Shown: positions 1 to 7,975 of the stretch, piece after piece
Layout of the letters: each line of letters begins with the position of its first letter
Position numbering within the stretch: the first letter of the stretch is position 1
Assembly: GCF_024343615.1 (NCBI RefSeq)
Contig: NZ_RJUB01000125.1
Coordinates: 1-64,000 of the forward strand
DNA: 64,000 nucleotides
Direction: 5' to 3'
Source of the DNA: Ferruginibacter sp. HRS2-29
GTDB lineage: Bacteria; Bacteroidota; Bacteroidia; Chitinophagales; Chitinophagaceae
Notes under the pieces: generated by a model
Seen by the model: the letters and a program-made list of their open reading frames with translations, nothing else
Told to the model about the DNA's origin: nothing
Databases searched by the model: none
Program-made: the position numbers and the translations under genes

Positions 1-1613
1 CTTGTCTGGAAAGTAGTTCCGTTGATGCTGTATTCCAGGCCGGTGCCGGTTGGTGCCGTAATTACGATCGTTCCGGTTGGAGTGGCACAGGTAGGTTGGG
101 TGACTGTAGCCGTGGCTGCAGCCGGCGCTGATGGAGCGGCATTCACCGTTGCGGTAGCAGTGGAAGTACAACCTGCGGCGTTACGTACTGTAATAGTGTA
201 AGTATTTGGCGCAAGACCGGCAAAAGTGGTACTTGCCTGGAAAGTAGTTCCGTTGATACTGTATTCCAGGCCGGTGCCGGTTGGTGCCGTAATTACGATC
301 GTTCCGGTTGGAGTGGCACAGGTAGGTTGGGTGACTGTAGCCGTGGCTGCAGCTGGCGCTGATGGAACGGCATTTAAAGTTGCAGTAGTAGTGGAGGTAC
401 AACCCGCGGCATTTCGCACCGAAATAGTATAGGTTCCCGGAGCAACGCCGGTAAATATATTACTTGCCTGGAAAGTAGTTCCATTGATGCTGTAAGTCAA
501 GCCGGTTCCTGTTGGTGTATTGATGGTAATGGTACCGGTAGGTGTAGTACAGCTTGGCTGGGTAAGTGTGTAAGTTGCCACCGCAGGCGCACCCGGAACG
601 GAGTTGATGGTGATCGTTGCGGTAACGGCACAACCTGTCGCATTTTTCACTGTGATGGTATATACACCGGGAGCCAGTCCTGTAAAAACCGGGCTTACCT
701 GGAAGTTCACGCCATCGATGCTGTAAGTATAACCTGTTCCGGTAGGACCGGTAACGGTGATCGAGCCTGTTGGAACGGCACAGGTAGGCTGCGTGATATT
801 CCCGGAAACGCTGCCGGGCAAAGTGGCCTGCACCCGCATGCTGTTGATCCAGGTGGCATTGGCGGTTGTATTGGCAGCACCCGGGGTTTCATCCGTGGTT
901 CCGGCATCGCCGATGATCCAGCTGGCGGCATTGGTATACAGGGCGTTGCTCAAATATAAGTTTGCCCCGCCATCCACATTCGCTTTCTGCACGGTAGGCA
1001 CCTGGAAGGCACCGCCACCGGCACCAAGACCGAATATGATGGAGAAATGCGCCACTCCACTGTTGGCAGGGTTCACTATTATAACACCATCGCCGCTGTT
1101 GGCAAGCCCGATGGATACCCAGTTGGAACTGGTGCCGTACCCCGTAGTCGGGTATACATAGCTGGGGGATGAGGGCGTCACCGGGGTGGCGTCGTTCTGC
1201 TGTATCAAAGTGTTGGTGATAGGAAGCTGGTATTTGTAATCGTGGTTGGCGTCGGTGGGATCGTCGGTTCCGGCAGGTATTTTAGTATTCCTGTCGGCAT
1301 TGTTGTAGATCAGGATGATTGACCCGTAGGGAACTTTTTCCCAGTTGGAACTGTTGGCGAAACGATAATGCCCCGCGGCGATACCGGAGCCCGCGCCGGC
1401 ATACCATCCGTTATGATCATCGAAGATCCAGTTGCGAAGGTCGGCGGTACTGTCCGTACAGGTACGGGTACCCACCACCAAAAGTTCTATAAACTCCTTA
1501 GAGCCATTGGTGCCCTGAGATAACTCATTAACTATCAGGTTAAATTGAGCTTTTACCGAACTTGTTGACAGGCATAGGAACAGGATGAGGACAAGTGTAA
1601 CATTACGTCTCAT
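1..1613 (-). CDS. SprB-repeat secreted adhesin-like protein, N-terminal part (runs off window)
   Basis: The minus-strand frame stays open from the ATG at 1613 to base 1, so the 3' end lies outside the window. Residues 1-22 form a signal peptide ending near VKAQ. A lamin-tail-like region follows (NELSQG...KEFIELLV), then a serine/glycine-rich stretch. From about base 810 downwards come tandem ~77-aa repeats of the SprB type (QPTCATPTGTI...TGTGLEYSING...AGC). Repeat units lie about 231 bp apart, and the two nearest the window edge are almost identical at DNA level. SprB-repeat proteins are large cell-surface T9SS cargo, some acting as gliding adhesins in flavobacteria; here a surface or extracellular adhesin role is inferred. 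The sorting domain expected at the C-terminus cannot be seen. It is divergent from tsaD. Confidence 0.8.
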   Translation of the reverse strand, partial: MRRNVTLVLILFLCLSTSSVKAQFNLIVNELSQGTNGSKEFIELLVVGTRTCTDSTADLRNWIFDDHNGWYAGAGSGIAAGHYRFANSSNWEKVPYGSIILIYNNADRNTKIPAGTDDPTDANHDYKYQLPITNTLIQQNDATPVTPSSPSYVYPTTGYGTSSNWVSIGLANSGDGVIIVNPANSGVAHFSIIFGLGAGGGAFQVPTVQKANVDGGANLYLSNALYTNAASWIIGDAGTTDETPGAANTTANATWINSMRVQATLPGSVSGNITQPTCAVPTGSITVTGPTGTGYTYSIDGVNFQVSPVFTGLAPGVYTITVKNATGCAVTATITINSVPGAPAVATYTLTQPSCTTPTGTITINTPTGTGLTYSINGTTFQASNIFTGVAPGTYTISVRNAAGCTSTTTATLNAVPSAPAAATATVTQPTCATPTGTIVITAPTGTGLEYSINGTTFQASTTFAGLAPNTYTITVRNAAGCTSTATATVNAAPSAPAAATATVTQPTCATPTGTIVITAPTGTGLEYSINGTTFQT

Positions 1614-1630
1614 GCAGTAGTTTTTTGTCT

Positions 1631-1675
1631 GCGAATGTAGGGAAAAACAGTTAGAAGACCGTAATATTACGGGTC
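1631..1675 (-). promoter_or_regulatory. Weak promoter candidate plus palindrome upstream of the SprB-repeat gene
   Basis: On the minus strand, TACATTCG (complement of 1632-1639) resembles the Bacteroidota -7 box TAnnTTTG. It lies about 20 bp upstream of the ATG at 1613. A near-perfect palindrome (gaccgtaat / attacgggtc, 1657-1675, one bulged base) covers the place where the -33 element would be. It could be an operator. No exact -33 TTG was found, so this is tentative. Confidence 0.3.
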
Positions 1676-1707
1676 AATTAAGAATTAATAATCAAGAATT
1701 AATAATG
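1676..1707. repeat. Heptamer tandem array (AATTAAK), 4 copies
   Basis: Four 7-bp units read AATTAAG, AATTAAT, AATCAAG, AATTAAT. The array lies in the gap between the divergent SprB-repeat gene and tsaD. It belongs to the set of 7-bp arrays found throughout this window. Confidence 0.75.
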
Positions 1708-1748
1708 CGGTTTTGCAGGGATGGCAACCCTGCAGGTGTTGCAATTAC

Positions 1749-2000
1749 GGGTTGACTACCGAGGGTTGACTACCGGGAGTTGACTACCGAAGGTTGACTA
1801 CTCGGAGTTGACTACCGAAGGTTGACTACTCGGAGTTGACTACCGAGGGTTGACTACCAGGAGTTGACTACCGGGAGTAGACTACCCGGAGTTGACTACC
1901 GAAGGTTGACTACCGAGGGTTGACTACCGAGGGTTGACTACCGAAGGTTGACTACCGGGAGTTGACTACCAAAGGTTGACTACCGGAGGTTGACTACCCT
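1749..2000. repeat. 14-bp tandem array, 18 copies
   Basis: Eighteen contiguous units of 14 bp, consensus RRGTTGACTACCGR, fill 252 bp without spacers. Divergence is confined mostly to the two or three purine positions between the invariant TTGACTAC cores; one unit has TAGACTAC. The period is not a multiple of three and the array is not part of an ORF. With no spacers, it is not a CRISPR array. The unit length is twice the 7-bp period seen in the other arrays of this window. Confidence 0.95.
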
Positions 2001-2018
2001 TTCTTAACTATCTTCGCA

Positions 2019-2083
2019 TTCTTAATTCTTAATTCTTAATTCTTAATTCTTAATTCTTAATTCTTAATTCTTAATTCTTAATT
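2019..2083. repeat. Heptamer tandem array (ATTCTTA), ~9 copies, abutting the tsaD start
   Basis: About nine perfect copies of the 7-bp unit ATTCTTA (65 bp) end 3 bp before the TTG start of tsaD. The leader of this housekeeping gene therefore consists of repeat DNA. Confidence 0.95.
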
Positions 2084-2086
2084 GCC

Positions 2087-3124
2087 TTGGCAACTATTTT
2101 AGCTATAGAATCTTCCTGCGACGAGACCGCCGCTTCCGTCTGCCGCGATGGCCGCATCCTTTCCAATATCATTGCTACTCAAAAAGTTCATGCGCAATAC
2201 GGTGGCGTGGTTCCCGAACTGGCCAGCAGGGCGCATATGCAGAATATCGTCCCTGTAGTAGATACCGCGTTAAAAGAAGCCAATTGCAGCCTCCCGGAAA
2301 TTGACGCGGTAGCCTTTACCCAGGCTCCGGGATTAATAGGTGCATTGCTGGTAGGCACCGAATTCGCCAAATCACTGGCACTGTCGCTCGATAAACCGCT
2401 GATAGCCGTTCATCATATGCAGGCACATGTACTGGCCAACCTGATCGAGCAGCCAGCACCGGCATTCCCGTTCCTTTGCCTCACGGTGAGTGGCGGGCAT
2501 ACGCAGATCGTGCTTTGCCGTTCGGGCAACGATATGGAGATATTGGGACAAACCATCGACGATGCCGCAGGAGAAGCGTTTGACAAAACCGCCAAACTAC
2601 TCGGACTTCCCTACCCCGGCGGTCCGCTTGTAGACAAATATGCCCGTGAAGGAAAAGCCATTTACCACTTTCCCGAACCCAGGATACAGGGATACGATTT
2701 CAGCTTTTCCGGGTTAAAGACTTCCATACTCTACTTTTTGCAGAATGCCGGCGCCGCCAATATTTATAAGGAAGAGTTCCTTGCGGATGAAGCCACTAAA
2801 AAACAATTCATCGAAACCCACCTCAATGATATCTGTGCTTCTGTACAGGACCGCATCATCAGCATTTTACTGAATAAACTGAAAAAAGCCGCTAACGATA
2901 CCGGCATCAAAGACATCTGTATCGCCGGTGGTGTGAGTGCCAACAGCGGGTTGCGGAATGGCCTCAAAACGCTGGGCGAAAAAGAGGGCTGGAATACCTT
3001 CATTCCAAAATTTGAATATTGCACCGATAATGCCGCTATGATCGCCATCACAGCATACCATAAATACCTCGACAAAAAATTTGAAACCATGGAAGTGATT
3101 CCTGGAGCAAGAGGGGACTGGTAA
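2087..3124 (+). CDS. tsaD: tRNA N6-adenosine threonylcarbamoyltransferase TsaD
   Basis: TsaD (Kae1/Gcp) transfers threonylcarbamoyl from TC-AMP to A37 of ANN-decoding tRNAs, working with TsaB and TsaE in the cytoplasm. The 345-aa product has the family length. It begins ATILAIESSCDETAASV and carries the metal-binding HHMQAH motif (around residue 110), SGGHTQ, and the C-terminal CTDNAAM motif. The start is TTG at 2087: an in-frame TAA at 2072 leaves only TTC-TTA-ATT-GCC upstream, and no ATG fits the conserved N-terminus. No Shine-Dalgarno is visible, and a 7-bp tandem array reaches to within 3 bp of the start. The stop codon is followed immediately by a CCTCCG-type repeat. The function call is firm. 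Confidence 0.97.
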   Translation: MATILAIESSCDETAASVCRDGRILSNIIATQKVHAQYGGVVPELASRAHMQNIVPVVDTALKEANCSLPEIDAVAFTQAPGLIGALLVGTEFAKSLALSLDKPLIAVHHMQAHVLANLIEQPAPAFPFLCLTVSGGHTQIVLCRSGNDMEILGQTIDDAAGEAFDKTAKLLGLPYPGGPLVDKYAREGKAIYHFPEPRIQGYDFSFSGLKTSILYFLQNAGAANIYKEEFLADEATKKQFIETHLNDICASVQDRIISILLNKLKKAANDTGIKDICIAGGVSANSGLRNGLKTLGEKEGWNTFIPKFEYCTDNAAMIAITAYHKYLDKKFETMEVIPGARGDW

Positions 3125-3226
3125 AAAACCTCCGTGGTTTTCTTAACCCCGGAGTGTTTTGTTTATAAATCAACCGAAGATAATTTAACACACACCGAGG
3201 TTAGAAGAAAACCTCCGGGGTTATAA
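3124..3226. repeat. CCTCCGGGG palindromic repeat cluster between tsaD and trmN6
   Basis: Diverged units of the family (AACCTCCGTGG, CCCCGGAGTG, then AACCTCCGGGGTT) start at the tsaD stop codon and end about 12 bp before the trmN6 ATG. They thus fill nearly the whole intergenic space. The sense and antisense cores can pair into hairpins. Confidence 0.8.
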
Positions 3227-3237
3227 TTTTTGAGCCA

Positions 3238-3948
3238 ATGTTTTCTTTCAAAAAATTCACCATACACCAAGACAAATGCGCCATGAAAGTGTGCACAGAT
3301 GCGTGTTTGTTTGGAGCATGGGTGGCGGAAAAAATGAAGGGTGAAAACGAAACGGAGTTTAATGTGCTGGATATCGGCACCGGAACGGGATTACTTAGCC
3401 TTATGCTGGCGCAACAATTAAAAGGAAAGATCGAATCGATAGAACTGGATGCCCCGGCGGCTACCCAGGCGGCAGAAAATTTTGCCGCTTCGCCATGGAA
3501 GGAAAGATTGAAAGTACATACCGGGAAGATCCAGGGTTTTGTGTCCGGGGAAAAATACGGGCTGATCATTTCAAACCCGCCATTCTTTGAAGCCGATCTG
3601 CGTTCGCCTGATGCTTCGCGAAATGCGGCCATGCATGATACCACATTGACCCTTGAAGAATTAATGAAACAGTTCAGCCTCCATATTGCTGTGGAAGGAT
3701 CGGGAGCTGTGCTCATTCCATTTCATCGAACTGAATACCTGGAATCGTTGCTGGACCGGCATGGATTTTTTACGTTCAGCAAAGCTGTAGTAAAACAAAC
3801 AACCACACATGCCTGCTTCAGGACAATGCTGTTGTTTTCAAAAAAAGAAAGGGAGAAAAAAGAGGAAGAGATCATCATACACGATGGAGAACGTGTATAT
3901 ACGGAGCGGTTTGCGGAGTTGTTGAGGCCTTATTATCTCAAACTGTGA
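3238..3948 (+). CDS. trmN6: tRNA1(Val) (adenine37-N6)-methyltransferase TrmN6-type
   Basis: This is a 236-aa class I SAM-dependent methyltransferase with the SAM-binding loop LDIGTGTGLLSL (around residue 45) and the catalytic NPPF motif of N6-adenine methyltransferases (around residue 106). The N-terminus (FTIHQDKCAMKV.TDACLFG) is typical of the YfiC/TrmN6 family, which methylates A37 of tRNA1(Val). It sits directly behind tsaD on the same strand, so two tRNA position-37 modification genes are adjacent, separated by a palindromic repeat cluster. An RlmF/HemK-like substrate cannot be excluded, but the N-terminal signature favours TrmN6. Confidence 0.88.
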   Translation: MFSFKKFTIHQDKCAMKVCTDACLFGAWVAEKMKGENETEFNVLDIGTGTGLLSLMLAQQLKGKIESIELDAPAATQAAENFAASPWKERLKVHTGKIQGFVSGEKYGLIISNPPFFEADLRSPDASRNAAMHDTTLTLEELMKQFSLHIAVEGSGAVLIPFHRTEYLESLLDRHGFFTFSKAVVKQTTTHACFRTMLLFSKKEREKKEEEIIIHDGERVYTERFAELLRPYYLKL

Positions 3949-4050
3949 AAAGAGTTACAGGTTGCAGATGACGGGTTGGTTGATCGTATGCGAAAGTTTT
4001 TTTGGAGATAACTTTCGTAATGGAGGCTCTTTTATTTTTGAAGTTTTTAA

Positions 4051-4140
4051 ACCGCAGAGAACGAGGAAAGCAGAGTTTTCGCAGAGAAAAATATATAATC
4101 ATACTCCGCGAAAACTCTGCTAACTCCTATTCTCTGCGGT
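4051..4140. repeat. Long imperfect inverted repeat between convergent genes
   Basis: Two arms of ~32 bp face each other: 4051-4082 (accgcagaga...gttttcgc) and 4108-4140 (gcgaaaactc...tctctgcggt), with a 25-bp AT-rich centre. The structure lies between convergent trmN6 and the CpsB-like gene. It could act as a bidirectional transcription stop or be a small non-autonomous palindromic element. No transposase is attached to it. Confidence 0.8.
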
Positions 4141-4182
4141 GAAGAAAAATGCAGGATCTATGATATCCCGAACCTTAAAGAT

Positions 4183-4923
4183 TTAAAGCCCGTTGTTCAG
4201 CAACATCGAATCTTCAAATACTTCCGCAAATAATTTACGGCTTCTGCGATCGGTGAGTGCGGCAAGGTGGCGTTCGTGGTGCATATCTGTTCCGGCAAAA
4301 GATGCCAGTCCGCTCTTGATGATATACTTTGCCGCTTTGGCTGTTTCCTTACCGTAATACCCGGTAAGCGAAAGCAGGTTGACCTGCAATACAAAACCGA
4401 GATCTTTCAGGTGATCGTACTGTTTGAGATTTCCATGGTAATAAGCATACCGCTCAGGATGCGCCAATATTGGTGTGTAACCTTCTGTGAGGATGGTGAA
4501 TGCCATTTGCTCCGGATTTGAAGGTATGGACGAGTAAGAAAATTCTGTGAGGATCAGGCTATCCTTTACCGTTAGTAAGGGTACTTTGGAAGAAAGTAAT
4601 TCAAAGAAATAGCTATCCAGCATATATTCCGCTGCAGCAGATACGTCGAAAGTAATCGACTCATCTTGCAAAGCCTGCTTCAGCTGGCTGAGCGCATGGC
4701 CGATCGTGTCGGGATTGTTACGGTACATATCACCAATGATATGCGGAGTGGCGATCGCTTTCGTGACACCCAGGTTCAGCATCCCTTTCACCAATAAAAT
4801 GGAAGAAGCGATATCCTGCGAACCATCATCGATCCCCGGCAAAATATGAGAATGCATATCTGCCTGGATGGGGAAATAATCTTCGGTGAAACCAGAAGTC
4901 TTCTTTTTAAATAATCCGAACAA
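4183..4923 (-). CDS. CpsB/YwqE-type PHP-domain tyrosine phosphatase
   Basis: The 246-aa PHP-superfamily protein has the metal-binding start DMHSHILPGIDDG (around residues 22-34), IATPHI (around 60), a LAHPERY motif (around 155) and a C-terminal GTDMHHER. Members (CpsB of Streptococcus, YwqE of Bacillus) dephosphorylate the bacterial tyrosine kinases that control capsule chain length. The cognate kinase here would be the Wzc-like protein at 37786-40221, at the other end of the same locus. This is the last gene of the EPS strand run. The start used is TTG at 4923; a 7-bp tandem array begins 3 bp upstream. Confidence 0.9.
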   Translation of the reverse strand: MFGLFKKKTSGFTEDYFPIQADMHSHILPGIDDGSQDIASSILLVKGMLNLGVTKAIATPHIIGDMYRNNPDTIGHALSQLKQALQDESITFDVSAAAEYMLDSYFFELLSSKVPLLTVKDSLILTEFSYSSIPSNPEQMAFTILTEGYTPILAHPERYAYYHGNLKQYDHLKDLGFVLQVNLLSLTGYYGKETAKAAKYIIKSGLASFAGTDMHHERHLAALTDRRSRKLFAEVFEDSMLLNNGL

Positions 4924-4926
4924 AGG

Positions 4927-4960
4927 AATTAATAATTAATAATTAACAATTAATAATTGA
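4927..4960. repeat. Heptamer tandem array (AATTAAT) abutting the phosphatase start
   Basis: Four full 7-bp units (AATTAAT, AATTAAT, AATTAAC, AATTAAT) and a partial one begin 3 bp upstream of the TTG start codon of the minus-strand phosphatase gene. Confidence 0.9.
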
Positions 4961-5052
4961 GCGGCCTCTACAATTATTAAATACTTAATTATTGGATGAT
5001 TGAATTAGTATTTTAAAAATCCCGATAAATATCACAAACCTGAACTCTGAAG

Positions 5053-5080
5053 AATTATTAATTATTAATTATTAATTCTT
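5053..5080. repeat. Heptamer tandem array (AATTATT) covering a stop codon
   Basis: Four 7-bp units (AATTATT three times, then AATTCTT) overlap the TAA stop of the minus-strand glycosyltransferase that ends at 5072. The last coding codons of that gene are therefore repeat-derived. Confidence 0.9.
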
Positions 5081-5824
5081 CTTATAGAATTGATGCAGTT
5101 TGCTCAACGGTTTCAGTATCGATACAAAGAACGCAAACGGTATCTTATTCTTTTTCATCGCCAGGTAATCTCTCCTGTTGGCCCTGAAACGCTGCTGAAA
5201 ATTCCGGTTGCTTTGCCCGCCGACCCGCATCTTCACGATCAGTTTTGGCAGATAATAAGCCGTTACCCGGTGGTGAAATAAATAACGGGCCATGAACTCA
5301 TAATCCGCCGCGGTAAAATAATGCGATTCATATCCGCCAAACTCTTCTACCAGGCTCCTCTTGATATAAAATGTAGGATGTGCCGGCATCCAGCCAACTT
5401 TGAACAGCGACCTGTCGTACACTTTTCCTTTCCATATCCTGAAAACCTTGTCGGTATCGTCGGAATGTACGTATTCTAGATCGCCATATACAGCGCCTAC
5501 CCGCTGCCGTTCGAATACCTCTACGATAGCTGAGATCACATCTTCTGTTTCCAGCATATCATCGCTGTTGAGTATACCTATCACATCGCCGGTAGCCATC
5601 GCCATGCCTTTATTGATGGCATCGTACATGCCCCTGTCTGTTTCCGACACCCATCTGGCGATATGTGATTCGTATTTTTTGATGATCCCAACGGTCCCGT
5701 CGTTGGATTTCCCGTCGATGATGATGTGCTCAATAGACCGGTGCTGCTGTTTTACAACAGAAAGGATACAATCCTCCAGATACTTTTCCGAATTGTAAGT
5801 GACCGTTATGATTGATACTTTCAT
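5072..5824 (-). CDS. Family 2 glycosyltransferase
   Basis: The 250-aa GT-A fold enzyme starts MKVSIITVTYNSEKYLEDC, with the nucleotide-binding DGKSNDGT and the metal-binding region NSDD (around residue 88). The region AHPTFYIKR and the W/Y-rich C-terminal half are typical of WcaE-like EPS glycosyltransferases that add one sugar to a lipid-linked acceptor at the cytoplasmic membrane. It is separated from the upstream carbamoyltransferase gene by a repeat cluster and a small terminator-like hairpin, so it may have its own transcript. The sugar specificity cannot be read. The C-terminus (FYKKN-stop) lies in a 7-bp tandem array. Confidence 0.88.
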   Translation of the reverse strand: MKVSIITVTYNSEKYLEDCILSVVKQQHRSIEHIIIDGKSNDGTVGIIKKYESHIARWVSETDRGMYDAINKGMAMATGDVIGILNSDDMLETEDVISAIVEVFERQRVGAVYGDLEYVHSDDTDKVFRIWKGKVYDRSLFKVGWMPAHPTFYIKRSLVEEFGGYESHYFTAADYEFMARYLFHHRVTAYYLPKLIVKMRVGGQSNRNFQQRFRANRRDYLAMKKNKIPFAFFVSILKPLSKLHQFYKKN

Positions 5825-5935
5825 TGCTGCCGGTATGATTACTAAGCTGTTGTGGTTGTTGCAAAATACGGTAATAAAAATAAATATTCATTAGGGAGGG
5901 ACATTTATTAATATTTTGCAAACCTGTAAATGAAA

Positions 5936-5950
5936 AAACCTGAAAGGTTT
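5936..5950 (-). terminator. Small terminator-like hairpin
   Basis: On the minus strand AAACCT-TTC-AGGTTT is followed by TTTC. It lies about 250 bp after the carbamoyltransferase stop and before the GT2 gene at 5824. The 6-bp AT-rich stem makes it a weak candidate. Confidence 0.35.
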
Positions 5951-6000
5951 ATTCGGTTACTCGTTTGCAAATAGCACGCCAAATCAGGTTGCGGGCAGGT

Positions 6001-6203
6001 GTTTCTTTCAACTTCCGGGGTTTGGTTTAACCCCGGAGCGTTTTGAACAAACGCCCGGAGGTCGAAGAAAGCCTCCGGGGTTTGGTGTACCCCGGAGCGT
6101 TTTAAACAAACGCCCGGAGGTTGAAGAAAGCCTCCGGGGTTTGGTGTAACCCCGGAGCGTTTTAAACAAACGCCCGGAGGTTGAAAGAAACCTCCGGGGT
6201 TTA
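6001..6203. repeat. CCTCCGGGG repeat cluster, ~60-bp units, abutting a stop codon
   Basis: About three units of ~60 bp follow one another. Each has an AACCTCCGGGGTTTGG half, a CCCCGGAGCG half and a spacer (ttttaaacaaacgcccgg). The cluster reaches exactly to the TAA stop of the carbamoyltransferase at 6201. A 69-codon minus-strand ORF across it is only a translation of the repeat. Confidence 0.9.
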
Positions 6204-7925
6204 CCTCGACACCACAATATTCTCCATCACCAGCATATCCATACTTGTACGTAAATAACAGGCCAGCGCTTCCTCGGGCGTATTTACGATAGGCTCATTT
6301 TCGTTAAACGAAGTATTGAGCAATATAGGGACACCGGTTTTTTTCCGGAAAGTATCTATAAGCGCATAATAGGCCGGGGAAATTTCCTTGTCAACAGACT
6401 GCAGGCGGCCTGTTCCATCCACATGTGTCACAGCCGGGATCGAAGCCTGTTTTTCTTTTTTGATCGGAAAAACTTTTTCCATGAACGGCACAGCTTCATC
6501 CAGCTCGAAATATTCTGCTACATATTCTTTCAGAATGGATGGTGCGAAAGGCCGAAAACTCTCCCGGCGTTTTATTTTGCTGTTGAGCAATTCTTTGGCA
6601 TCGTTGCGGCGTGGGTCGGCAATGATGGATCTCCCCCCCAGGGCACGCGGGCCAAACTCGGCCCTTCCGCTGAACCAGCCTACTACCCCGCCATTGATCA
6701 GGCGATCGGTTACCACATCATATAATTGTTCACCATCGTATTGGGTATAAGCGATGTTCTTTTCATCGAGCATTTTGCGGATAACAGCGTTATCATAACG
6801 GCTACCTGTATACGCAGAATAGATGGCATGGCGTGGCTGGTCTTTTTCCTGGTGTTGCACATACAATGCAGCGCCCATCGAAATCCCGGCATCATGGCCG
6901 GCAGAAGGAATATATACTTCTTTGAATGGGGTGTTGCGGGTGATCTTACCATTGGCCACACTATTTTGCGCCACCCCACCTGCTATACACACTTTATCGA
7001 GCCCGGTGGCCGCATGCAGGTGATTGAGGATATGAAAGATCACCAGTTCGGTCATGCGCTGTACAGACGCCGCAAGGTCTTTGTGGTATTGCGACAAAGG
7101 TTCTTCCTTCAACCTTACGGCGCCAAATTTTTTCACCATATGCTCGCTGTACATCGGCGCTACTACGGGTACATGATTTTCATCATATCCTATCACCCCC
7201 GATGTCCCTTTGCGGAAATACTCCAGGTTGAGTTTGAAAAGCCCGTCGCCGGTGAGTTTGATCACATCATACAATGCATCCACATACTTTGGTTCGCCAT
7301 AAGGCGCCATCCCCATCACTTTGTATTCATCGCCATAATGAGGAAAGCCGAGCAGTTGTGTAAATGCCGTATAAAAAATCCCGATGGAATGTGGAAAGTC
7401 TACCGATTGCAATACTTTAATGTGATTTCCTTTGCCGATGCCCGTCATGGTGGTACTGAAATCGCCGGAGCCATCTATCGACAGGCAGGCGGCTTCTTCA
7501 AACGGCGAAGCAAAGAACGCGGAAGCAAGGTGGCTGCGATGATGCTCCACGTTACGCACCTTATGCGTGAAGTCCTCTTCCGGCAAGCCGGAAATTTCAC
7601 TCAGTTCCTTCTGGATGGAAGATACTTTTTTGCTGTTGCCCAGCCTGTCTTTCACCGTTTTGAAACTGCCCGACGGGTTAGCCGCCAGGTACAATATTTT
7701 CTTCAGGAACTTTGCTTTAGGATCCCTGCCTATCGCGAAAAAGTCTACGTCTTTGAAGGAAACCCCTGCTTCCTGCAGACAAAATTTTATCGCCAGCTGC
7801 GGAAAGCCAGCCCAATGCTTCACACGGGTGAACCGCTCTTCCTCAATTGCCGCTACCATTTTTCCATTTACAAAAATCGCCGCCGAAGCATCTGCGTGGT
7901 ATGCGTTAATTCCTACTATGATCAT
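6201..7925 (-). CDS. NodU/CmcH-family carbamoyltransferase
   Basis: The 574-aa protein has the two-domain architecture of O-carbamoyltransferases (NodU, CmcH, TobZ). An N-terminal Kae1-like ATPase domain (GINAYHADASAAIF at residues 4-17; HHRSHLASAF around 128, the metal-binding HxxxH) is followed by a YrdC-like C-terminal domain (around 380-574, with GRAEFGPRALGGRS and FRPFAPSI). Such enzymes make carbamoyl-AMP from carbamoyl phosphate and ATP and transfer the carbamoyl group to a sugar hydroxyl. In this locus it probably decorates the EPS repeat unit. The N-terminal domain is a distant homologue of TsaD nearby, but the C-terminal domain makes the assignment clear. Confidence 0.92.
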   Translation of the reverse strand: MIIVGINAYHADASAAIFVNGKMVAAIEEERFTRVKHWAGFPQLAIKFCLQEAGVSFKDVDFFAIGRDPKAKFLKKILYLAANPSGSFKTVKDRLGNSKKVSSIQKELSEISGLPEEDFTHKVRNVEHHRSHLASAFFASPFEEAACLSIDGSGDFSTTMTGIGKGNHIKVLQSVDFPHSIGIFYTAFTQLLGFPHYGDEYKVMGMAPYGEPKYVDALYDVIKLTGDGLFKLNLEYFRKGTSGVIGYDENHVPVVAPMYSEHMVKKFGAVRLKEEPLSQYHKDLAASVQRMTELVIFHILNHLHAATGLDKVCIAGGVAQNSVANGKITRNTPFKEVYIPSAGHDAGISMGAALYVQHQEKDQPRHAIYSAYTGSRYDNAVIRKMLDEKNIAYTQYDGEQLYDVVTDRLINGGVVGWFSGRAEFGPRALGGRSIIADPRRNDAKELLNSKIKRRESFRPFAPSILKEYVAEYFELDEAVPFMEKVFPIKKEKQASIPAVTHVDGTGRLQSVDKEISPAYYALIDTFRKKTGVPILLNTSFNENEPIVNTPEEALACYLRTSMDMLVMENIVVSR

Positions 7926-7975
7926 CCAAATACTTTTAAGATGTTGTTTTAAATCTTATTACCAAAATGTAAAAC

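Noticed and set aside
1749-2000. Possible CRISPR array
   Set aside because: The repeats are 14 bp and contiguous, with no unique spacers and no cas genes nearby.
6008-6217. 69-aa minus-strand ORF
   Set aside because: It is a translation of the CCTCCGGGG repeat cluster (the same peptide block recurs three times) and overlaps the carbamoyltransferase end.
6726-7952. 408-aa plus-strand ORF
   Set aside because: It is the antisense shadow of the carbamoyltransferase gene; the composition is His/Arg/Phe-rich with no domain, while the minus strand shows a full enzyme.
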